This document shows positions 46,919-56,637 of a stretch of DNA of 64,000 nucleotides, piece after piece. Positions within the stretch are counted from its first letter, which is position 1, and each line of letters begins with the position of its first letter. Source of the DNA: JAFNAG01 sp963824985 (GTDB taxonomy: Bacteria; Acidobacteriota; UBA6911); the NCBI GenBank assembly GCA_963824985.1, contig CAWGRQ010000031.1:261725-325724 (forward strand), read 5' to 3'. A program made the position numbers and the translations under genes. A model generated the notes under the pieces. The model was not told where the DNA came from and did no database searches. It saw nothing but the letters and a program-made list of their open reading frames with translations.

Positions 46919-49900
46919 ATCATCTGCAGAAGCTGTTCGAGACCGCGACCCAGAGCGGAGTGTTGCGCGACCTGGGGACGCGTCTTCAACAGGGGACGCG
47001 CGAGCTCGCGATTGAAGGAGGGGTGGGCGCGGCCCGGGCGCTGGTCATCGCACAAGCGGCGCTGGCCGAGCGGCGGCCCATGGCGGTGATCACCGCCATG
47101 AATGCCGATGCGCGCATTCTGGCGCAGGAACTCGCCTTTTTTGTGGCCTTGCTCTCTCCGTCTCCGCCGCGGGTCGTTCACCTGCCCAGCCTGGAGGTGG
47201 ACCCGTACCGTGGTTTGTCTCCACATCCTGAAATTGCCGCCGCCCGGGCGGGGGCGATCTGGCAGCTGCTGCAGGATGGCCCGACATTGCTCGTCGCTTC
47301 GGCGAGGGCGGCCGCCATGCGCCTGCACCAACCCCAGCGCTTTCTCTCCTACTGCCTGGAGCTCGCCAGGGATCAGAGCTACGAGCCCGAATTGCTGCGG
47401 GAGTACCTGCACGAATCGGGTTATGTGGAGGATGATCCGGTGACGGATCCGGGAGAATTCTCCCTGCGCGGTGGGATTCTCGACATTTTCCCCCGCACAT
47501 GGACAACCCGGTGCGCCTGGAATTCTTCGGCGATCAGATCGAATCTATGCGACTGTTCGACGTCGATTCGCAGCGGTCGATAACTCCGGTCAGCGGATCG
47601 AGCTGATTCCGATGCGGGAGTATTGCCTGCAACGCCGCCAGCTCGAACGGTGGGCCGACGAGGTGCCGCGGCGCTGGAGCGAGTCCGGCTCGAAGTTTCT
47701 GGAAGAGGAGCTGGCGCTCGCGCGCGCCGGCGAATCGTTCCCGGCATTTGAATTCATGCTCCCCGCGGTGGATCCTCTGGACAGCACCCTATTCGATTAC
47801 CTGTCGGGCTATCGCCTCGTGCTGTCCGACCGGGGAGTCCTGGAAACGATGCTGGCCAGGTTTCATGCCGAACTCTATGAACGCTTTGTCGACAGGGTCG
47901 AGGCCCGCAAGCCGGTGCTGGCGCCGGACGGATTTACCTGACCGCGAACAATTCCGCATCGCCCTGGAACGCTTCCCCCGCCTGCAGGTCGACGAGCTGA
48001 GCGTCGAGCACCACGAAGGGCAGCCCGCTCTCTTCCTCTCGTCCCAGCGTACATCGCAAGTACCACGGGAACATCCGGGAGCTGATGACCGACCTTCGCA
48101 AATTCGTGGACACCGGCGAGCGGATCGTTTTCATGTCGCACAATCTCGGCCGCGACGAGCGTTTGAGGGACATCCTCACAGAGTACGAATTTCCGCGCAC
48201 ACCTGTGCAGGCCGGAAGATGACGCGGGCACGGTCTTGCCGACGAGGAGTCATTCTGCTCGGAGTCGCTCCCATCCACGAGCGGTTTTCTCCTCCCCGGA
48301 GCCAGGCTGCGGTGATTGCCGGCCAGGACGTATTCGACGAGGCCGAGGTCATAGCGGGGCGGCGCTCCCGCAGGTCCGAGCGCAACCTCTTTCTATCGGA
48401 TTTCCGTGATCTCAAGCCCGGCGATTACGTCGTCCACATCGACCACGGGATCGGACGTTTCGAAGGTCTGAAAAGCATCAACCTGCAGGAAGGCACAAAG
48501 GAATTCGTCCTGCTCGGCTACCAGGACGATGCCAGGCTGTACGTTCCCGTGGAGCGCCTGGATCTGATTCAGAAGTACAGCAACGTCGGCGGCGCTCGAC
48601 CCGACGCTGGACCGCCTGGGCGGCACGAGCTGGGAAAAACCAAGACCCGCATCAGGAAATCCATGCGGGATATGGCGGAAGAGCTGTTGAAACTCTACGC
48701 CGAGCGGCGGATGGTCGAGGGATTCTCCTTCTCGCGCCGACAGCGCATGGCAGCAGGAGTTCGAGGATGCCTTCGAATTCGAGCTGACGCCGATCAGGCG
48801 GATGCCATCGCCTCGGTCAAGAGCGGACATGGAATACGCACGGCCGATGGACCGCCTGCTGTGCGGAGACGTGGGCTACGGCAAGACTGAAGTAGCGATG
48901 CGCGCCGCATTCAAGGCAGTCATGGACGGCAAGCAGGTGGCGATGCTCGCCCCGACGACCGTTCTGGCATTTCAGCACTACAACGACCTTCCGCCAGCGA
49001 TTTACGGCCTTCCCGGTGCGCATCCAGCCAGTTGTCGAGGTTCCGCAATCCGAGGGAGCAGAAGCAGATCCTCGAGGAACTCGAGCTGGAGCGGGTCGAC
49101 ATCATCATCGGCACTCACCGGCTGCTGTCGAAAGACGTAGCCTTCAAAGACCTCGGACTTGTCGTCGTGGATGAAGAACAGCGTTTCGGGGTCGCTCACA
49201 AGGAGCGTCTCAAGGCGCTCAAGACCCGCGTCGACGTGCTCACTCTGACCGCCACCCCGATTCCACGCACCCTGAATATGGCGCTGATGGGGCTGCGCGA
49301 CATGTCCACAATCGAGACCCCGCCCAAGAACCGGCTGGCGATCCAGACCTCGGTGCTGAAGTACAGCCAGGACGTATTGCGGTCGGCGATCGAACTGGAA
49401 CTGGCGCGTAACGGGCAGGTCTATTTCGTGCATAACCGGGTGGAATCGATCCACTCGATTGCGGCCATGATCCAGCGACTGGTTCCGGAAGCAAGGATCG
49501 GCGTGGCTCACGGCCAGATGGCCGAGCGGGACCTCGAAAAGGTCATGATGCGCTTTGTCCAGGATGAGCTGGACATCCTGGTGTCGACGACCATCATCGA
49601 GAACGGGCTCGATATCCCTCGCGTGAATACCATCATCATCGACCGGGCGGATATGTACGGCATGGCACAGCTGTACCAGCTGCGCGGCCGCGTGGGACGC
49701 TCGGACCGCCGGGCTTATGCCTACCTCCTCATTCCCTCCGACGAGACCCTGTCCGAGGTGGCGCGCAAGCGACTGGCCGCAATCCGGGAATTCAGCGACC
49801 TGGGCACCGGATTCCGCGTCGCCGCGCTCGACCTCGAAATTCGCGGAGGGGGCAACCTGCTCGGCGGAGAACAGCACGGGCATATCGATGCCGTCGGCTT

Positions 49901-50403
49901 CGACCTGTATTGCCAGCTGCTCGAACAGACGGTCGAGGAGTTGCGAGGACAGAAGCCCGAAGAGGAGATCTCGTCCACCATCAATCTGAATCTCGACATC
50001 CGGATCCCCGACGGCTACATTCGGCGAGGAAAGCCAGCGCCTGCGGATGTACAAGCGCATCGCCTCGGCCCGGGATGCGGCCGAACTCGAGTCCCTGCGC
50101 CAGGAAATGATCGATCGTTTCGGACACTACCCCGACCCGGTGGATTACCTTTTCCGATATGCCGCGCTTCGCCAGGAGGCGATCGCCTTGCAGATCCAGG
50201 CGATCGAACGTAACCGCAACCAGATCTTTTTCCGCTTCGTCGATCAGTCCAGGGTCAGCGCCGAGCAGTTGCTCAACCTGGTAGCGCGGAATAAGCGCGC
50301 CTCCTTTTCCCCGCAGGGTCTGCTGACCCTGGAGACCGGGGAATTGACGCCGACCGGCCTTTTTGACGCCCTGCACAAGATCCTCGACCAGATCCGCATA
50401 TAA
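46915..50403 (+). CDS. mfd: transcription-repair coupling factor Mfd, heavily frameshifted
   Basis: Mfd removes RNA polymerase stalled at DNA damage and recruits UvrA. The parts are present in order: UvrB-like N-terminal domain (LPSLEVDPYRGLSPHPE, GGILDIF), the CarD-like RNA polymerase-interaction domain (GDYVVHIDHGIGRFEGLK), the helicase core (LLCGDVGYGKTEVAMRAAFK, DEEQRFGVAHKERLK, LTATPIPRTLNMAL, QLRGRVGRSDRRAYAYL) and the C-terminal TRCF domain. At least ten frame changes are needed, near 47,491, 47,590, 47,935, 48,040, 48,300, 48,590, 48,635, 48,735, 48,980 and 50,025. Only 49,032-50,020 is long and unbroken. Conserved content between breaks favours sequencing indels over old decay. It starts at GTG overlapping rfaE2. 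Confidence 0.85.
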
Positions 50404-50754
50404 GAAGTGAGAGTCGCTCCCGGGGAAATCAAACCAAAAACGCCACGGATTCCAAGGATTCCACAGATTTGATGAAAAATTCTCGATCGCGTACCGGGGC
50501 CGCCACGGGACTCCGGCCGGCGCTGCTTCTCAACTTCGGCATCGGGTCGCTCCAATCCGGTCGTAGGATCTGCCAGGCTTTTTGAATCTGTGTAATTCGC
50601 GCGTAATCCGTGGCGTTTTTGCTTTTTTGCCCCAATTCACACTAAAAAAGGTGGCGCGCTACTGACCCCCACTTCCGATTGCAGGCTTCAATGAGCGGGG
50701 TGTGTACTTTGTCGGTTGCATTCGCTATCATTGTGTGTTTGGGAGTGCAATACC
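50404..50754. other. intergenic region holding repeat copy C
   Basis: About 350 bases between mfd and the first PPIase gene, mostly copy C of the CCACGGATT family. AAAAACGCCACGG and CCGTGGCGTTTTT could also act as a terminator-like hairpin for mfd. Confidence 0.5.
50407..50625. repeat. CCACGGATT-family element, copy C
   Basis: It begins GTGAGAGTCGCTCC and AAAAACGCCACGGATTCC and ends TAATCCGTGGCGTTTTT. The interior aligns with copy D (for example GATGAAAAATTCTCGATCG against GTTGAAAAACTCTCGATCG, and CTCCGGCCGGCGCTGC against CTCCGGTTGGCGCTGC). Confidence 0.7.
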
Positions 50755-51756
50755 ATGCCTGGATCACGAGATGGGACCATCCCAGCCGGAAGGAGCGCGG
50801 CGCCGGCACTGATCCTGCTGCCTGCTCTGTTGTACTTCAGTGCTTGTGGACTGGGCAGCCTGACGCAACAGGAGAGTTCCGGTCCGGTAGTGCTGGTAGG
50901 GGAAGAGAGCTACAGCAAGGCTGACCTGAATCGCTTCTTCGACAGCCGCCTCAACGAGTTCCGGGATTCGGTCGATGTCGACATCGTCAAGTCCGCTCTG
51001 TTGGACTCCTTCGTTGAGGAAAAACTGCTGCTGCGGGAAGCGAACCGGCTGAGCATCGAACCCGATCCGCTGGATCTCAAATCAATGCGCGAAGGGCTGG
51101 CTGCCAGCCAGGGGAAAGACCCTCAGAGCAGCACCAAGGCCGATCAGCGGATGGAGCAGAACCTGCAGGAGAATCTCAAAATACAGAGATATCTGCGCGA
51201 CCATTTGTTTAAGGGGATATCGGCGACACAGGAAGAATGTGAGGCTTACTACAAGGATCATCTGAGCGAATTCATCAGCAACGATGTTGTGAAAGTAGGA
51301 GAAATCCTCGTCGAGGACGAGGCCAAGGCTCAGCGGATCCAGGCCTTGCTTAAGGCCGGCCGGAACAAAAATTTCGGCGAGCTGGCGCGAATTCACTCCA
51401 AGGCGCCTACCGCCGACGACGGGGGTGATTTGGGGACCTTCCAGCGCGGAGATCTGCCGGAGGAATTTGAAAAGGCGATATTCCCCCTGGCTCCGGGCAC
51501 GATCAGCAAGATCGTGCGTTCTCAGTACGGCTATCATCTGTTTTACGTGGAAGAAAAGATCCTGGCGCATCAGCAGAAGTTTTACGAGGCAGCAGACCAA
51601 ATCCAGGAGAAACTGATGCTGGAGCGGCAGCGGGCGGCGCTCGGCAAGGAGCTGGCAGCCTTGGAGAACCAGACCCCGATCCGGGTGGATCGCGAGAAAC
51701 TGGATTTCCAATATGTCGGCACCCGGCTCGCCTCTCGGGGAGGGAAATCGGAATGA
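50755..51756 (+). CDS. parvulin-type peptidyl-prolyl isomerase lipoprotein
   Basis: A 333-residue exported folding factor. The N-terminus has a hydrophobic signal with a lipobox-like FSAC. A SurA_N-like helical chaperone region (LLDSFVEEKLLLREANRLSI) is followed by a rotamase domain (VGEILVEDEAKAQRIQALL, ELARIHSKAPTADDGGDLGT, FPLAPGTISKIVRSQYGYHL). GGGAG upstream supports the ATG at 50,755. Its stop overlaps the next gene by four bases, so the two isomerases are coupled. Both probably assist outer-membrane or periplasmic protein folding. Confidence 0.9.
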   Translation: MPGSRDGTIPAGRSAAPALILLPALLYFSACGLGSLTQQESSGPVVLVGEESYSKADLNRFFDSRLNEFRDSVDVDIVKSALLDSFVEEKLLLREANRLSIEPDPLDLKSMREGLAASQGKDPQSSTKADQRMEQNLQENLKIQRYLRDHLFKGISATQEECEAYYKDHLSEFISNDVVKVGEILVEDEAKAQRIQALLKAGRNKNFGELARIHSKAPTADDGGDLGTFQRGDLPEEFEKAIFPLAPGTISKIVRSQYGYHLFYVEEKILAHQQKFYEAADQIQEKLMLERQRAALGKELAALENQTPIRVDREKLDFQYVGTRLASRGGKSE

Positions 51757-52736
51757 AGAATTTGTGGTGGCTTATCGGCGCGCTGTTCCTGCTGGCTTCG
51801 GGCATACAGGCGCAGACCAAGCCGGTCAAGATTGTCGATCGCATCGTCGCCCAGGTTAATGACGACATAATCACGCTGTCGGAAGTCAATCGGGAGCTGG
51901 CACAGGTGCGGCAGGAACTGGCAGCCAAATACACCGGCGAGCAGCTCGAACAGGCAGTGCAAAAGGAAGAGAAGAGCGTCCTGGAAGACCTGATCCGGCA
52001 GAGGCTGTTCCTGCAGAAGGCAAATGAACTTGGCATGGGTTCCGGATTGGACGTTCAGGTCTCGGCTCAGATAGAAGCGGTACGCAAGCAATACAACCTC
52101 AAGGACATGGATGAGTTGGAACGAGCCCTGGAACAGCAGGGGATGAGCCTGAGCAGCTATCGCGAGTATTTAAAGAAGCAGATGATCATCGGCAACCTGA
52201 TTAATTACTTCGTGGATTCGCGCATTACCCTCCTTTCCGAGGAGGTGGAACGCTACTACAAGGAGCATGCCAGGGATTATTCCACCCCCGAAGAGGTGAC
52301 CCTGAGCGAAATCGTCGTACTGACAAGCGGCAGCGACGGGCAGGCAAAGGCCCTGGCAGATGAATATCACAGGCGCCTGCTCCAGGGCGAGTCATTCGCA
52401 ACCATGGCCAGCCAGTATTCGAAAGGACCAACGGCGAGCAAAGGCGGCAGTATCGGATCCTACGTGGTCTCGAAGCTCTCCCCCCAGATCACCGGCGCCA
52501 TCGCCGGAGTCAAGGTCGGGGACGTTTCCGCCGTAATCCAGATCCCCGAAGGATTCGCCATTCTGCGCGTGGACGATCGCAAGGAGTCCGTGATTCGCCC
52601 TCTCGAGGAAGTGCGCGCTGAAATCAAGAATTACCTGTTCCTGCAGAAGCAAAAGCCGGAAATGGATCGATTCGTAGCCCTGTTGAAGGAAGACGCCTAC
52701 ATACAGATTTTTTCTGAGCTTGGTATAGGGAAATGA
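51753..52736 (+). CDS. SurA-like periplasmic chaperone/peptidyl-prolyl isomerase
   Basis: A 327-residue periplasmic chaperone of the SurA type, assisting beta-barrel protein assembly. The signal peptide is LIGALFLLASGIQAQ. The SurA N-domain follows directly (DRIVAQVNDDIITLSEVNRE and VLEDLIRQRLFLQKANELG). A rotamase domain has TLSEIVVLTSGSDGQAKA, FATMASQYSKGPTASKGGSI and EGFAILRVDDRKES. The gene overlaps its neighbours on both sides by four bases (ATGA), inside an operon that ends with a BlaI-type regulator. The position after mfd and another isomerase is familiar from Acidobacteriota. Confidence 0.92.
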   Translation: MKNLWWLIGALFLLASGIQAQTKPVKIVDRIVAQVNDDIITLSEVNRELAQVRQELAAKYTGEQLEQAVQKEEKSVLEDLIRQRLFLQKANELGMGSGLDVQVSAQIEAVRKQYNLKDMDELERALEQQGMSLSSYREYLKKQMIIGNLINYFVDSRITLLSEEVERYYKEHARDYSTPEEVTLSEIVVLTSGSDGQAKALADEYHRRLLQGESFATMASQYSKGPTASKGGSIGSYVVSKLSPQITGAIAGVKVGDVSAVIQIPEGFAILRVDDRKESVIRPLEEVRAEIKNYLFLQKQKPEMDRFVALLKEDAYIQIFSELGIGK

Positions 52737-53098
52737 AGAGATCTCTACATCTGACACCAGGCGAGTTCGAGCTGATGGAAATACTCTGGCCCCTGGGTGT
52801 AGCCAGCGTCAAGGAAGTGTGGCAAAAGGTTGACCCGGCCCGAGGCCTCGCCTATACTACCGTGATGACCGTCCTGGATAAGCTTCATCGGAAAGGGGTC
52901 CTGAACCAGCGCAAGAAGGGGAAAGCTTATCTTTACTCTCCCATCATTGACCGCGCCCAGGCTCTTCATGAAATCCTGGACTATCTCCGGAACGCGTTTT
53001 TCCAGGGGTCGCGGCAGGATCTGATCAAGTTCGTAAACGACCACTACGCTCTGGAGCCGCCGGCAGCTTCGCCTAAAAAAGATGACTTGCCGGCCTGA
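52733..53098 (+). CDS. BlaI/MecI/CopY-family transcriptional regulator
   Basis: A 121-residue winged-helix repressor of the BlaI/MecI family, cytoplasmic. The sequence shows LTPGEFELMEILWPLGVASV, then the recognition region LAYTTVMTVLDKLHRKGVL and the wing RKKGKAYLYSP. These repressors normally respond to a BlaR1/MecR1-type membrane protease encoded alongside. No BlaR1 gene follows here; instead the gene overlaps the SurA-like gene by four bases and ends the operon at a 13-bp hairpin. That suggests control of, or response to, envelope folding stress, which is inference. Confidence 0.92.
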   Translation: MKRSLHLTPGEFELMEILWPLGVASVKEVWQKVDPARGLAYTTVMTVLDKLHRKGVLNQRKKGKAYLYSPIIDRAQALHEILDYLRNAFFQGSRQDLIKFVNDHYALEPPAASPKKDDLPA

Positions 53099-53118
53099 AA
53101 ACGGTCCGGAAAATCAAA

Positions 53119-53157
53119 AAACCTTCAGGACGCTGACTCATCAGGTCCTGAAGGTTT
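53119..53157 (+). terminator. 13-bp stem hairpin after the BlaI gene
   Basis: AAACCTTCAGGAC and GTCCTGAAGGTTT form a perfect 13-bp stem with a 13-base loop, 20 bases after the BlaI stop. The A-run before and T-run at the end of the stem suit a bidirectional intrinsic terminator. Confidence 0.65.
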
Positions 53158-53618
53158 GGGCAATCATTCTACCCGCATTTTTGCCAAGCTCAGCCTCGAA
53201 CCGCTTCTGCACCCATTCAGAGATCCCTGGCATCGCGGGAAGGGACCGCGAAAGCTCCTCATAGGCACTTCTCGGTTACGAGACCGAGCTTGGATCACGG
53301 GAAATTACCACTAACTAACAAGCACTTTGCATGCCAGATCCCCTAGATTTGGCTCAATCCAACTAACATATTCATTTCTCGATATTTATATTATTATTTG
53401 TGTAGTTATAAGGCGATCATCTTCCCCATTATAAGACGCCAAGATTCAAGTAATTGAATTTGGGTATGGACTTTTTGAACTTAGGATGCCGCAAAGTGTG
53501 TCCGGGAGCCTCTGAATCGAAGGATGACCGACCCGCTTTTCACGCCTGGTCCTGTTGCGAGATATTGCAGAAAGAAGCGTGGAAATAGGGAATGCCACAG
53601 GCAGAATTGCAGGCCAAT

Positions 53619-53743
53619 GGTTTTCTGTCGCCCCCGGGGCTCGATGCTCGGCTTCCGGCTGACCTCGGGCTTCGGTCCGCGGCTACTCTCTGGGCGCTCC
53701 GGGGCCAGGCCGTATCGGAGCAGGGGTTTCGCGACAGAAACTG
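53619..53743. repeat. 125-bp element with GGTTTTCTGTCGC ends
   Basis: GGTTTTCTGTCGC (53,619-53,631) and GCGACAGAAACTG (53,731-53,743) are inverted copies with two mismatches. The interior is GC-rich and partly palindromic. It looks like a small non-coding mobile element. Confidence 0.45.
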
Positions 53744-53953
53744 ATTACAGCCTTTGAGATGGGGTATCGATGCTGGGGAGGATTTCGTCGAGGTGCAGAG
53801 CGAGGAGGTGGCGGAGTTCAAACAGGCGGCAGAATCCGTTGCCGAGCTTCAACGGCAGTTTGGGGGTATACCATGTCCTGCATTATTCTCCACAATACGC
53901 ATGGGGAACAACTGCTATAATATGCTGCCATTTTCCCTACACAAGCGTCGCTC

Positions 53954-54925
53954 ATGTTCAAGATTAGAGACATTGAAATTGATCCTCCGCTGGTGCTTGC
54001 GCCGATCGCCGGGCACACCGATTCTCTCTTTCGCCAGGCGGTCAAGGCTCTGGGCGGGTGTGGGCTGGTGGTATCGGAACTGGTCAGCACCGAAGGGATG
54101 ACCCGCCAACAGGATCGGACGTTGCACTTGACCCGGTTTGCGGATTGTGAACGGCCGATTTCGATTCAGATCTTCGGTTCCGATCCGGCGCGCATGGCAG
54201 CATCGGCGGAGATGGTGCAGGCCATGGGGGCGGATATCGTCGACATCAATGTCGGCTGCCCGGTCAAGAAAGTCGTCAGGCAGGGTGGCGGCAGCAATCT
54301 GTTGCGGGACCTTCCGTTGCTGGAAAGGATCTTTGCCGCGGTTCGCGGGGCCGTGACCATCCCTGTGACCGCAAAGATCCGCACCGGGTGGGACCGGGAT
54401 AGCATTAACGCGCTCGAAGTGTTGAGACTCACTGAAGATTGCGGTTTGGAGGCGCTGACGGTTCATGGCCGGGCACGTTGCGACCTGTTCGCCGGGTGCG
54501 CAGATTGGTCCGTGATTGCCCGGGTCAAGGAAGCCGCCCGTATTCCGGTCATCGGCAATGGGGATGTTTTCGAGCCGGCGGATGCCGGGCGCATGTTCCG
54601 CGAGACCGCGGTCGACGGAGTCATGATCGGTCGCGGCGTTTTAAGCAATCCGTGGCTGATTCGCCAGTGCTTTGACCATCTCTCGGGGCGCCCGGTGTCC
54701 GCGATCAGCCTGCGCGAGAGGGGCGACTTCATGCTCGACTTCCTCCGGCGCGCCGCCGCGGAGCTGCCGGCTCCGGTGGCAGCAGGAAAACTGAAGCGGA
54801 TGGGAGGCTATCTCTCCAAGGGGGTGCCGGGGGGGGCGCGCCTGCGCGCCGCCATCCATGCCGCCGGCAGCTGTGAGGAGATCCTCAGTCAGATTGAGGA
54901 TTTTTTCGCCGAAGTCCTCAGATAG
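53954..54925 (+). CDS. dusB: tRNA-dihydrouridine synthase (DusB-like)
   Basis: An FMN enzyme that reduces specific uridines in the tRNA D-loop. It is 323 residues with a TIM barrel start (PPLVLAPIAGHTDSLFR), the catalytic Cys in DINVGCPVKKVVRQGGGSNL, the substrate/FMN region VTAKIRTGWD, LTVHGRARCD, and IPVIGNGDVFEPADAGRM with MIGRGVLSNPW. The ATG at 53,954 gives the normal N-terminus. DusB is the best guess for subtype; DusA/DusC are less likely on the VGCPVKKV motif. Confidence 0.92.
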   Translation: MFKIRDIEIDPPLVLAPIAGHTDSLFRQAVKALGGCGLVVSELVSTEGMTRQQDRTLHLTRFADCERPISIQIFGSDPARMAASAEMVQAMGADIVDINVGCPVKKVVRQGGGSNLLRDLPLLERIFAAVRGAVTIPVTAKIRTGWDRDSINALEVLRLTEDCGLEALTVHGRARCDLFAGCADWSVIARVKEAARIPVIGNGDVFEPADAGRMFRETAVDGVMIGRGVLSNPWLIRQCFDHLSGRPVSAISLRERGDFMLDFLRRAAAELPAPVAAGKLKRMGGYLSKGVPGGARLRAAIHAAGSCEEILSQIEDFFAEVLR

Positions 54926-55093
54926 CTGCAGCTGCGCCGCTCGGCGCGCCGGTTTCGAGATTCGGGCGCGATCAGCCCGCATCTCTCACCGGCGTGCAAG
55001 ACTGTAGACTTTCGAGGCTGTAGCCACAACCCAAAAGGTAATCCTTACCTACAGCCTACAGCCTAACAGGCTACAGTCTGCGAGAATTGCGGT

Positions 55094-55888
55094 TTAGAGG
55101 GAGGCTTCTCGTTTCTTGCGGCGCCAGCCAAACAGGGCGGCTACTCCGATACTGATGACATAGAGGACGATCATCGGCGCCGACCAAATGAGCAGACTCA
55201 CCGCGTCCCCAGTGGGAGAAATCACGGCTGCCAGCACGACCATAATGACAATCGCATACTTGAACTTGCGCCAGAGGAACCCGGCCGATACCAGGCCAAA
55301 GAGGGAGAGGAAGCCGACGATCACCGGCATTTCGAAAACGACCCCAAACCCAAGCAGCATGACGAGCGTAAGATCGAGATACTCGTCAATTTTGATCGCA
55401 GGCGTAAAATCCTCGCCGAATCGCAGCAGAACCGCGTACGCCTGGGGCAGGACAATGTAATAGCAGAAGGCGGTCCCCCCAACGAAGAGGAGAATCGATG
55501 AAACCATGAAGGGGATGACGTATCGTTTTTCCTTGCGGTACAACCCCGGGGCGATGAACTTCCAGACCTCGTACAGTGAAAGCGGGATGGTCAGGAAGAC
55601 CGCTGCCAGCAGGGAGACTTTTATATAAAGAGTGAAGGGATCGGTCAGATTGGTGAAGATCGGCTTGGTGCCGGGGGGGAGCAGGTTCGTAAGCGGCTTG
55701 GCGATGAAGTTGTAGATATCCTTGGAGAAATAAAAGCAGACGATCACACCACCGGCGAGGTAGGCCACGATCCTGACCAGACGTCGACGCAATTCGTCGA
55801 GATGGTCCAGAAAGGACATCTTGCCTGCTTCTTCTTCCGGCTCCGGCTGGCCGGCCGGCGACTCCGGCTCAGTCGTGATTGCCTTCAT
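55094..55888 (-). CDS. tatC: Sec-independent translocase protein TatC
   Basis: The receptor component of the twin-arginine pathway, which exports folded proteins. The 264-residue product begins with an acidic tail and the typical FLDHLDELRRRLVRI, followed by six membrane helices, with FTPAIKIDEYLDLTLVMLLG and FGVVFEMPVIVGFLSLFGLV in place. It overlaps tatA by four bases. The exported aldo-keto reductase at 14,742 has a Tat-type signal and is a possible client. Confidence 0.96.
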   Translation of the reverse strand: MKAITTEPESPAGQPEPEEEAGKMSFLDHLDELRRRLVRIVAYLAGGVIVCFYFSKDIYNFIAKPLTNLLPPGTKPIFTNLTDPFTLYIKVSLLAAVFLTIPLSLYEVWKFIAPGLYRKEKRYVIPFMVSSILLFVGGTAFCYYIVLPQAYAVLLRFGEDFTPAIKIDEYLDLTLVMLLGFGVVFEMPVIVGFLSLFGLVSAGFLWRKFKYAIVIMVVLAAVISPTGDAVSLLIWSAPMIVLYVISIGVAALFGWRRKKREASL

Positions 55889-56142
55889 TTGTTCTCTTTG
55901 ACATCGGCGGACAACTCGTGCAGGGCTTCGGAGGAATCCTTCAGCAGACCCTTCATGGACTCCTTCTCTTTCTCCAAATCGACTTCTTCTTCCCAGGCTT
56001 TCTTCAGATCATTCGAAGCCTTTTTAAATTCCGAGAGCCCCTTCCCCAAAGACTTGCCGATCTCGGGCAGTTTGCGCGGTCCGAATATGATCAGCGCCAG
56101 AACGAAAATGACGATGATCTCCTGCATTCCCAAGGATGGCAT
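55885..56142 (-). CDS. tatA: Sec-independent translocase protein TatA/TatB
   Basis: An 85-residue TatA-type protein: one N-terminal membrane helix (IIVIFVLALIIFGPRKLPEI), a hinge, then an amphipathic helix and charged tail (KKAWEEEVDLEKEKES). FGPRKLPEIG is the family signature. The start at 56,142 gives the short N-terminus normal for the family; an in-frame ATG 42 bases earlier exists. It lies upstream of tatC with a four-base overlap. TatA versus TatB cannot be told; one protein may serve both roles. Confidence 0.93.
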   Translation of the reverse strand: MPSLGMQEIIVIFVLALIIFGPRKLPEIGKSLGKGLSEFKKASNDLKKAWEEEVDLEKEKESMKGLLKDSSEALHELSADVKENK

Positions 56143-56184
56143 AGGCTTACCTGCTTTCTGATGCTCGTCTTCTGAGCGATCCAA

Positions 56185-56637
56185 GCGTAAGAGTAAGTTT
56201 AGTTTAGGGCTGCCATCAAGTCAAGCAACCACGGCGGTGCGAGCGCAATTGAAGGTGAGAGTCGCTCCGCGGGAAAACGAAGAAAAAACGCCACGGATTA
56301 CACGGATTACACAGATTTGTTGAAAAACTCTCGATCGGGTGCCTGGCAAGATCATACTGGGAATCAAAACCACGACCGCACTGCACAACACCCGTGCTCT
56401 GCATTGACTGACCGCCGCGGGGCTCCGGTTGGCGCTGCCTCTTGGCTTCGGCACCAGTTCGCTCGGTTTCGAACGTGTGACTCGCCAGTCTTTTATGAAT
56501 CCGTGAAATCCGTGGCGTCTTTGTTTTTTCTGCCGATTTGCAATCCAATCCGGGCGGCATCTTCGCCTTGCTTCCCCTGCCCTATGCATGCTATACTCGC
56601 TTAGTTCTGTAGACGCTTGACTTGGAGCCATCCCATT
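56185..56637. other. intergenic region holding repeat copy D
   Basis: About 450 bases between divergent tatA and ctpA. More than half is copy D of the CCACGGATT family (56,255-56,530). The remaining 100 bases must contain the ctpA promoter, but no strong match was found. Confidence 0.5.
56255..56530. repeat. CCACGGATT-family element, copy D
   Basis: It begins GTGAGAGTCGCTCCGCGGG and AAAAAACGCCACGGATTAC and ends AAATCCGTGGCGTCTTTG. It is the longest copy; extra sequence lies near 56,340-56,405 relative to copy C, and the rest aligns with copy C. Confidence 0.7.

Larger units (their letters stand above)
53099..53953. other. long intergenic region before dusB
   Basis: About 855 bases. It holds the terminator hairpin of the SurA-BlaI operon, an AT-rich stretch (about 53,300-53,500) with no features I recognise, and a 125-bp inverted-end element (53,619-53,743). 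A frame with EDFVEVQSEEVAEFKQAAES near 53,766-53,870 looks faintly protein-like but has no start, stop or family that I can support. Confidence 0.45.

Noticed and set aside
53754..54101. 115-codon frame overlapping the dusB start
   Set aside because: Its second half is an out-of-frame reading of dusB, and its first half lacks support.
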